Origin: an uncultured Lachnospiraceae bacterium
GTDB lineage: Bacteria > Bacillota > Clostridia > Lachnospirales > Lachnospiraceae
NCBI GenBank assembly: GCA_910577785.1
Contig: CAJTNT010000049.1
Span: 1-25,811 of the forward strand
Direction of reading: 5' to 3'
Length of the DNA: 25,811 nucleotides
The notes under the pieces are model-generated. The model was not told the DNA's origin. It did no database searches and saw only the letters and a program-made list of their open reading frames with translations. A program made the position numbers and the translations under genes. Numbering within the stretch: position 1 is the stretch's first letter; every line of letters starts with the position of its first letter. Shown piece by piece: positions 20,662 to 25,811 of this stretch.

Positions 20662-22203
20662 ATGTTTATTAAAATTATATTTCTAATTGTATTTTTTGCC
20701 GTTATGGTGGGGGTGGGTTTGTACTCCCGCAAACATGCCACCAATGTAAATGACTTTGTCTTAGGGAACCGGAGCGTGGGGCCGTGGCTTACCGCGTTTG
20801 CTTATGGCACGTCTTATTTTTCAGCGGTGGTTTTCGTAGGATATGCGGGGCAGTTTGGCTATAAGTATGGCGTGTCTTCTACCTGGATTGGAATTGGCAA
20901 TGCCTTTATTGGCTCCCTTCTGGCGTGGGTTATTTTGGGCAGGCGTACAAGGATTATGAGCAATCATTTATCCGCAGCCACGATGCCGGATTATTTTGGC
21001 AAACGCTATCAGAGCAATGCCCTGCGGATTGCGGCTTCGGCGATTTCTTTTATATTTTTAATTCCATATACAGCATCGGTATACAATGGGCTTTCCCGGC
21101 TGTTTGGCATGGCTTTTGACATTCCGTACGAGGTTTGCGTGATTGCTATGGCGGTGCTGACCTGTGTTTATGTTATTTTAGGGGGGTATATGGCGACTGC
21201 GATCAATGACTTTATCCAGGGAATTGTCATGCTGGCAGGGATTGTGGCTGTGATTGCTGCCGTGCTCAATGGACAGGGCGGGTTCCTCCATGCCCTTGGT
21301 TCCCTCGCTGAGCTGGAAAGCGATGTGGCGGTAACGATGGGGCAGAAGGGTGCGTTTACTTCTTTCTTTGGGCCGGATCCGCTTAATCTTTTGGGTGTTA
21401 TTATTCTGACATCCCTGGGAACCTGGGGGCTGCCGCAGATGATACATAAGTTTTATGCCATCAAGGATGAGAAGTCCATCCAGACGGGTACGATTATTTC
21501 TACCTTTTTTGCAATTATTGTGTCTGGGGGATGTTACTTCCTGGGCGGCTTCGGCAGGCTCTTTGATACGCCGGCCATTTACCGTGAGGATGGGAGCGTG
21601 ATTTATGACGCTATTATCCCGTCTATGCTCTCCACACTGCCGGATATCCTGGTGGGCATTGTGATTGTGCTGGTGCTGTCGGCTTCGATGTCCACGCTGA
21701 GTTCGCTGGTGCTGACTTCCAGCTCCACGCTGACGCTGGATTTCCTGAAGGACAACATTATTAAGAAAATGAGCGAGAAAAAGCAGCTGCTCTGTATGCG
21801 GATTTTGCTGGTGTTCTTTATCGTATGTTCCGTTGTGCTGGCTCTGTTTCCGCCGAAGTCGATTGCCCAGTTCATTGCCCAGCTGATGGGGATTTCCTGG
21901 GGGGCGCTGGCAGGCGCATTCCTGGCGCCGTTCCTCTATGGCCTTTACTGGAAAGGCGTGACCCGCGCCGCAGTTTGGGCAAGCTTTGCCTGTGGGATTG
22001 GCATTACGGTGTCCAACATGTTCTTTTCCTATATCGCTTCGCCGATTAATGCGGGTGCGATTGCCATGGTGCTGGGGCTTGTGGTTGTGCCGGTGGTCAG
22101 CCTGGTGACGCCGAAGATGGACAAAAAGGAAGTAGACGGGATTTTCACCTGCCTGGAAGAGCAGGTTATGGTGGATAAGAAGACGGCATTGCCGAAGAAA
22201 TAA
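20662..22203 (+). CDS. Sodium:solute symporter family protein
   Basis: A 513-residue SSS-family secondary transporter with about 13 membrane segments. Family landmarks include VGLYSRKHATNVNDFVLGNR near the N-terminus, AFAYGTSYFSAVVFVGYAG, LPQMIHKFYAIKDEKSIQTG (the G-x-P-Q-x-x-x-R/K-F/Y-type block) and SASMSTLSSLVLTSSSTLTLD, where Ser/Thr residues form the sodium site. ATG at 20662 follows GGAGGTATCTT. A longer product from ATGs inside the 15-bp repeats is possible but would start with repeated M-I-T/A-R peptides, unlike any transporter N-terminus I know. Substrate cannot be told; proline, pantothenate or monocarboxylates are typical. It is monocistronic, with a terminator downstream. Confidence 0.92.
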   Translation: MFIKIIFLIVFFAVMVGVGLYSRKHATNVNDFVLGNRSVGPWLTAFAYGTSYFSAVVFVGYAGQFGYKYGVSSTWIGIGNAFIGSLLAWVILGRRTRIMSNHLSAATMPDYFGKRYQSNALRIAASAISFIFLIPYTASVYNGLSRLFGMAFDIPYEVCVIAMAVLTCVYVILGGYMATAINDFIQGIVMLAGIVAVIAAVLNGQGGFLHALGSLAELESDVAVTMGQKGAFTSFFGPDPLNLLGVIILTSLGTWGLPQMIHKFYAIKDEKSIQTGTIISTFFAIIVSGGCYFLGGFGRLFDTPAIYREDGSVIYDAIIPSMLSTLPDILVGIVIVLVLSASMSTLSSLVLTSSSTLTLDFLKDNIIKKMSEKKQLLCMRILLVFFIVCSVVLALFPPKSIAQFIAQLMGISWGALAGAFLAPFLYGLYWKGVTRAAVWASFACGIGITVSNMFFSYIASPINAGAIAMVLGLVVVPVVSLVTPKMDKKEVDGIFTCLEEQVMVDKKTALPKK

Positions 22204-22283
22204 GGGGAATATTACTATGAGCGGCCTTCCGGGCTGCAAGTGGGAATAAAACCTTGCCGCGTAAGAAGTGGGGAAAACCTTGC

Positions 22284-22338
22284 CATGCAAGAAGGTGTAA
22301 TAGCTTTTCTTGCATGGCGATTTTTATCGTTATTTTTT
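22284..22338 (+). terminator. Terminator after the symporter
   Basis: GCCATGCAAGAA and TTCTTGCATGGC form a 12-bp perfect stem around a 14-nt loop, followed by GATTTTTATCGTTATTTTTT. It lies about 80 bases after the symporter stop and also falls downstream of the minus-strand small gene. Confidence 0.85.
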
Positions 22339-22376
22339 CATTTCTGTATATCTCGGGAATCAAAGAACAGGTCATC

Positions 22377-22559
22377 CTACGTTACCCTAAATGTTTCTGC
22401 CTCTGCATCAGTGAGTGGCCTGCCCAATTCTTTTGAAAGCTCAATCATTTTTCGCCACTCATATCTTTTGCCGTCAGACGGCTCTGTTAATCTGCTATCT
22501 TTCGCATAATAAGCAATGTCATGTGTATAATCTGTTGCCTTTTTGGCCATCGCTAACAT
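22377..22559 (-). CDS. Small conserved-looking hypothetical protein, 60 aa
   Basis: The product begins MLAMAKKATDYTHDIAYYAK and ends WRKMIELSKELGRPLTDAEA-ETFRVT. It is hydrophilic, with no membrane segment, and the C-terminal half predicts a helix, turn and helix. I recall similar short tails (ELGRPLTxxEAExFR) in clostridial genomes but cannot name the family. I chose ATG at 22559 because AAAGTAGGTGGTAGT precedes it; an in-frame ATG 33 bases upstream has no ribosome site. It is convergent with the symporter. Confidence 0.6.
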   Translation of the reverse strand: MLAMAKKATDYTHDIAYYAKDSRLTEPSDGKRYEWRKMIELSKELGRPLTDAEAETFRVT

Positions 22560-22592
22560 ACTACCACCTACTTTCTCATAAATTTGTCTCAT

Positions 22593-22849
22593 AAATTTTT
22601 CTGTATTTTATCACATTTTCTTGCGAAACACATTAAAAATTCTTTTCCACAAGAAATGCAGGAGGATATCAGTTGCTGTTTATGAGGAGAAGGAGTAGCT
22701 GCATGGAAGACTGCGGAAGGATAAATAATCTATTGCGGAAATAATAGTAATGAAAAATGAATAGAAAGATAAATAAGGGGTTGGCAGCTATATTTGATAA
22801 AAAATAGAAAAATATTGCTGTAATTTTGTAAAAATTTCCCAATCAGTTA
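22593..22849. other. A+T-rich gap without a gene
   Basis: Nothing coding is supported here. GGAGGATAT and GAGGAGAAGGAG motifs at about 22661-22695 resemble ribosome sites but open only very short frames, such as ATGGAAGACTGCGGAAGG with an early stop. It may contain decayed sequence. Confidence 0.35.
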
Positions 22850-22878
22850 TTGACAATAGGATAAAAAAGGTATATAGT
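22850..22878 (+). promoter_or_regulatory. Sigma-A promoter for the lipoprotein gene
   Basis: TTGACA (22850-22855), 17-nt spacer and TATAGT (22873-22878) give a near-consensus promoter about 90 nt before the lipoprotein start. Confidence 0.82.
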
Positions 22879-22970
22879 AATAAATACAGAGATATTAAAA
22901 TAGATACGGTGAAGAGATAGAAAAAGCAAAGCTGTTTCACAAGGCAGTGTAGCATGGGGGTATTTTGCAA

Positions 22971-23747
22971 ATGAGGAAAAAGAATGGGAAATCAGGCAGG
23001 AACGGGATCGCTAAGAAAAGGAATAAAAAACCAGGTAGGATGCTGGCTGTATATGCAATGTGTCTGTTGTTGGCAGGATGCGCACCCTCCCAGGCAAATA
23101 GCAGAATAGAGATACATCCGGTTGTCAGCAAATTTTTGGAAGGAATGCATATTGAGAGGTCTGCCATCCTTAGCCTTGGGGATTATAGTGATATTTCTTA
23201 TCACCTTGAGACGCCGGAAATAACAGAGGAAGAGATAGACGTGTATGAGGAGGAACTGGCAGACGATTACGGCATAGAGGAAGTTACCCTGGATTTTATT
23301 GAAGATCATTTTGACCTGTCTTCCTACGATGAGTTCCGGGAATGGATATCGAAAAGGGAACTGAGCCATAAAAAGTATGTGGATACGGAACAATGCAGGG
23401 AGGATGTATTAGGCAGGCTGGAAGAGGGCGCTGAATTTGATATGGATCAGGAGGAAGTGGCAAAGCATTCTTTGGAGATTGTGACAGGTTATGCAAGCAT
23501 GGCGGAAGCAGATGGGTTGACAATAGAAGAATACTGCGAACAGGAACTGCAGACGCCATATGAGGATTTTTTTGATATGTGTTATGAGGAAGGCGAGCAG
23601 GAAATCAAGGACTATCTGCTGATCGGTGCAGTTGCAGCTAAGGAATATGGGGATGTGACGGAGGAAATGATAAAAGGAAGCTTCAGTGAGGAGGACGGTG
23701 AAATAGATATTTATAGGTGCTACCTGGATTGGGGTTTCTTTTATTAA
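22971..23747 (+). CDS. Lipoprotein with trigger-factor-like C-terminal region
   Basis: A 258-residue exported lipoprotein. A long basic N-terminus (about 23 residues) precedes the hydrophobic stretch MLAVYAMCLLLAGC, whose lipobox LAGC puts the lipid-bearing Cys at 37. The mature part is very acidic and helical. Segments such as TPEITEEEIDVYEEELADDY, EFDMDQEEVAKHSLEIVTGY, DGLTIEEYCEQELQ and EQEIKDYLLIGAVAAKEYGD resemble the C-terminal chaperone arm of trigger factor/SurA-type proteins; no PPIase domain is visible. ATG at 22971 has GGGGG 10 bases upstream. A role in folding secreted proteins is inference from fold likeness and neighbouring secreted-protein genes. Confidence 0.8.
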   Translation: MRKKNGKSGRNGIAKKRNKKPGRMLAVYAMCLLLAGCAPSQANSRIEIHPVVSKFLEGMHIERSAILSLGDYSDISYHLETPEITEEEIDVYEEELADDYGIEEVTLDFIEDHFDLSSYDEFREWISKRELSHKKYVDTEQCREDVLGRLEEGAEFDMDQEEVAKHSLEIVTGYASMAEADGLTIEEYCEQELQTPYEDFFDMCYEEGEQEIKDYLLIGAVAAKEYGDVTEEMIKGSFSEEDGEIDIYRCYLDWGFFY

Positions 23748-23750
23748 TCT

Positions 23751-23937
23751 TGTAAAAGTTGAACCCAAATTTTGCGAAAAAGGTGATAGTGGAGGAATCG
23801 TGTACACATATGCCAATGGTGAGTATTGGCCATGTGGAATAATAAAAGGTTGTCCGGCAAAAGAAGAACTTAATGTTTATGGATTTTATGTAAAAGCTTC
23901 AGAAATCGCACATTATCTAAATGTACAACCTTATTAA
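23751..23937 (+). pseudogene. C-terminal fragment of a trypsin-like serine protease
   Basis: Downstream of the lipoprotein, in another frame, the sequence reads VEPKFCEKGDSGGIVYTY, then WPCGIIKGC and YGFYVKASEIAHYLNVQPY with a stop. GDSGG carries the catalytic Ser of S1 (chymotrypsin-type) proteases, and the GFYVKASEIAHYL ending matches the C-terminal strand and helix. The His and Asp parts of the triad are absent, so only the tail survives. The frame merges upstream into the lipoprotein coding region, indicating a deletion junction near 23748-23760. Confidence 0.65.
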
Positions 23938-23965
23938 AGCAATACCGAGAATTAGGGGGATGACT

Positions 23966-24454
23966 ATGAATCGAAAAAAACTAGCAGTTCCATGGATACT
24001 GTTTGGTATTACAGTAATTGTCTGCATTGCCCTTGCTGTAGTTATTGTGATTCGGGATAAAGAGGCTGGCGAGCAGCCGATTGGTCAAAATGCAGGGGAA
24101 AATAGTAACCCTAACTTCCAGGATTATTCTGATTACGACGATATCAGTAGGGGATATTACGTGAGGGCTGATAGCGGATCATCCTTTATTGTTCTGGGAG
24201 AGAATGGTGAGGGGGGATTAGTTATGTTACATACAGAAGATGAGACAATGTTTTCAGAACTTATGAACGGTGATGTCATTATAGCTGCAACAGATAAGGA
24301 TATGGATGCCAGTTTTCCAGGTGTCACAGGTGTATATCAGTGTGTGCGTATAGAGATAAACAGGGGGGATAGAGAATTTCTTTCTGAAGCCCAGGAGGAA
24401 CTGGAGGAATTGGCAGAACTGGGGTATACCTTTGAGGATAACTGGCGCAGGTAG
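23966..24454 (+). CDS. Membrane-anchored protein with DUF3221-like domain
   Basis: A 162-residue protein with one N-terminal membrane segment (VPWILFGITVIVCIALAVVI) and an outside domain. After an acidic linker with NPNFQDYSDYDD the domain reads GYYVRADSGSSFIVLGENGE, FSELMNGDVIIAAT and SFPGVTGVYQCVRIEI. The pattern of short beta strands, xxGDxVxV and a xYPxxxxxVYxIxxI ending resembles DUF3221/OB-fold proteins of Firmicutes, a weak match. A Glu-rich helix closes the protein. ATG at 23966 is placed 6-7 bases after AGGGGG; the ATG at 23960 is too close to it. Function unknown. Confidence 0.7.
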   Translation: MNRKKLAVPWILFGITVIVCIALAVVIVIRDKEAGEQPIGQNAGENSNPNFQDYSDYDDISRGYYVRADSGSSFIVLGENGEGGLVMLHTEDETMFSELMNGDVIIAATDKDMDASFPGVTGVYQCVRIEINRGDREFLSEAQEELEELAELGYTFEDNWRR

Positions 24455-24567
24455 CTTAGAAATGTAGTAACTTTCAATCTATAGCAGAGGAAGCGGGGGA
24501 GTGCATTTCTATTGTGGCCTCTCTATTTCCGCAACGGTTCATAAGAACATCTTATATTAAAGTGTTT

Positions 24568-24617
24568 AGGCTGTAGCCCTATTTTGTATTAATTGCAAAA
24601 TAGAGCTGTTTTTTCCT
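24568..24617 (+). terminator. Terminator downstream of the DUF3221-like gene
   Basis: CTATTTTG and CAAAATAG pair around TATTAATTG, flanked by AGC/GCT pairs, and run into TTTTTTCC. It lies about 115 bases after the stop codon. Confidence 0.65.
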
Positions 24618-24776
24618 ATTTGCAGTAATGTAACAGCAACTTATCGTTTTAAAGAAAGAAAATGCAGGCATGGAGAATGTAAAAACTGTAAATGGATGTC
24701 GCAATATAGAAATTAGAATTATTTTTATGCGGGCGGAGAATTTTTTGCAACAATTTATCAAAATGCGGACTCTTAA

Positions 24777-24881
24777 ATAATAGCTGGTCAGCAATGGAAG
24801 GATTTTTGGTGGGACGACAATAACCTAGATGATACCGTGAACGATGACGGAACCTATATGTTTGAGTATGAGACGTTTTAG
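24777..24881 (+). pseudogene. Unidentified C-terminal gene remnant
   Basis: An open run after a TAA gives AGQQWKDFWWDDNNLDDTVN, then DDGTYMFEYETF and a TAG stop. The same frame before that stop reads NYFYAGGEFFATIYQNADS, so the two may be parts of one gene broken by a nonsense codon. The Trp/Asp-rich composition is protein-like, but I cannot name the family. No start or ribosome site is present. Confidence 0.35.
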
Positions 24882-25046
24882 TGTAAAATTTTGCTGGATA
24901 GAGTGGGAGATGGCTGTTCGTTTTTGTTTTTTCTTTTGTTGGATAGGGGATAGATCTAATTTTTGAGGGCGTGTTCCTGATTTCCTATGTTATTATGGCA
25001 TATCCGCAGATCAAATAAATACGATGTAAAATGGAAGGAGATTCTC

Positions 25047-25137
25047 ATGAAGAATCATGAATTTTGTGGCGCAATAGACAAGCTGGTTGCTGAATCTGAG
25101 ATAATCATTGACAGGTCAAAGTTTGGAGGATATGTGT
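25047..25137 (+). pseudogene. N-terminal fragment of an inorganic-pyrophosphatase-like protein
   Basis: ATG at 25047 with GGAAGGAGATTCTC upstream opens MKNHEFCGAIDKLVAESEII then IDRSK. Clostridial small pyrophosphatase-type proteins start similarly (F-W-x-x-L-D-x-L-V-x-x-SEIxIDRPKGxxHPxxP). After IDRSK the likeness ends and the frame runs into the next gene in another frame. Only the first 25 codons are preserved, with a live ribosome site, so it may be translated as a useless leader peptide overlapping the start of the next gene. Confidence 0.5.
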
Positions 25138-25811
25138 ATGAAGAAAAGAAAAGTAAGTGCAATCCTAGTGGCAGCGGGTATGATCGTTTGTGGGCTGGCA
25201 GCACATGTGAATGCAGAGAAAATGGAAGAGGGCAGCCAGTTAGAAGCAATGTATGAAGAAATGCAGGCAGAGGTGCAGGCGGAAATGGAGGAATTCGAGC
25301 AAAAGGCAGAGGCACAGCAGGGGGCCAATGCCGCATATGCTGAAATCGAAGAGGCCATGAGGGTGAACCCGGATGCGGAGGAAAATGTGTATGCCGAAGA
25401 GTATGGCGGGGCATATATTAATGAGAACAATAAGTTGGTGGTCTGCGTTACCGCGGAGGATATGGCACAGGATATTGATGCTAATGTTGTCAGTGAATTA
25501 AGCGGGGAAGCAGCGCAGCAGGCAAAGGATGTTATGGCGGATGATATAGAATATAAGGTGGTTGCGCATTCTTACAATGAGCTGGCAGCCATACAGGATG
25601 AGATTACAGACAATTATGAAAAGTTCTATCCTGCATATAGGGAAGGAACGCCGGAATATGAGCTGTTAACTACAATCACAGGAATCGGGCTGGATGAAGA
25701 GAGGAATGTGGTTACTGTGGAAATTGATGGATTGTCAGAGCAGAAGATAACTACTTTTGCCTCGTTGTTTGGGGATTATGGCTGTGTAGAATTTGAAGAA
25801 GGTGTAGCAGT
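25138..25811 (+). CDS. Secreted protein, 3' end cut by window
   Basis: ATG at 25138 follows TTTGGAGGATATGTGT and opens at least 224 codons to the window end. A signal peptide is clear: MKKRKVSAILVAAGMIVCGL, cleavage likely after AHVNA (residue 26). Residues 27-70 are Glu/Gln/Ala-rich and probably helical. Then comes GGAYINENNKLVVCVTAEDM followed by beta/alpha segments including DEERNVVTVEIDGLSEQKIT. This GAYIxxxxKLVVxVT start is reminiscent of pro-regions of bacterial S1 (alpha-lytic/streptogrisin-like) proteases, which would fit the GDSGG relic 1.2 kb upstream, but the catalytic part lies outside the window. Family assignment is tentative; the gene itself is well supported. Confidence 0.78.
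   Translation, partial: MKKRKVSAILVAAGMIVCGLAAHVNAEKMEEGSQLEAMYEEMQAEVQAEMEEFEQKAEAQQGANAAYAEIEEAMRVNPDAEENVYAEEYGGAYINENNKLVVCVTAEDMAQDIDANVVSELSGEAAQQAKDVMADDIEYKVVAHSYNELAAIQDEITDNYEKFYPAYREGTPEYELLTTITGIGLDEERNVVTVEIDGLSEQKITTFASLFGDYGCVEFEEGVA

Noticed and set aside
21178..22290. 370-codon minus-strand frame opposite the symporter
   Set aside because: A shadow of the SSS transporter; composition rich in His, Arg and Gln, with no family features.

Overview
The window looks like a chromosomal segment of a Lachnospiraceae-type clostridium (Firmicutes). The reasons are a SCIFF ranthipeptide with its radical-SAM maturase next to secDF, a T-box-controlled tyrS, a fused SecDF, indolepyruvate:ferredoxin oxidoreductase (IorAB), strong AGGAGG ribosome sites and sigma-A promoters. 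This placement comes from gene content and family memory; no database search was possible.

Left edge (1-2250): decayed accessory DNA. It holds remnants of a YhcG/DUF1016 nuclease, a DUF6076-like zinc-ribbon tail, a truncated RhuM-like gene and a broken fructose-PTS gene, around one intact Gfo/Idh/MocA oxidoreductase. 2276-6210 (minus strand): a MATE exporter, an RpiR-type regulator that has lost its HTH domain, tyrS with a complete tyrosine T-box leader, a textbook promoter with about 140 nt of extra structured leader, and a 40-residue Gly/Trp/Asp-rich peptide gene just upstream of that promoter. 6650-9902 (plus): a VanG-type D-Ala-D-Ser ligase, then the membrane half and the racemase half of a VanT-type serine racemase as two separate genes. 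The racemase carries Asn where alanine racemases carry the conserved Tyr. 10102-15375: mutY with a terminator, then SCIFF precursor (scfA), SCIFF maturase (scfB) and secDF.

15376-16886 is a 1.5-kb gene-poor gap. Two inverted copies of a ~180-200-bp self-complementary repeat face each other, one next to four 62-bp tandem units, and each copy abuts a different tandem duplication at its outer end. 16887-20044: iorA, iorB and an amidohydrolase in one run. Then come a large palindromic intergenic element, a seven-copy 15-bp tandem repeat ending just before the ribosome site of a sodium:solute symporter, and a small conserved-looking minus-strand gene.

Right edge (22850-25811): a cell-surface island. 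It has a lipoprotein with a trigger-factor-like helical region, the GDSGG tail of a broken trypsin-like protease, a membrane-anchored DUF3221-like protein, further gene debris including the first residues of a pyrophosphatase-like protein, and the start of a secreted protein cut by the window end.

The most coherent functional unit is the ligase/VanT cluster, which by family knowledge would make D-Ser and join it to D-Ala for peptidoglycan precursors ending in D-Ala-D-Ser. The SCIFF cassette is a known ranthipeptide system. The least explained items are the 40-residue peptide, the paired repeat elements and the 15-bp repeat array.
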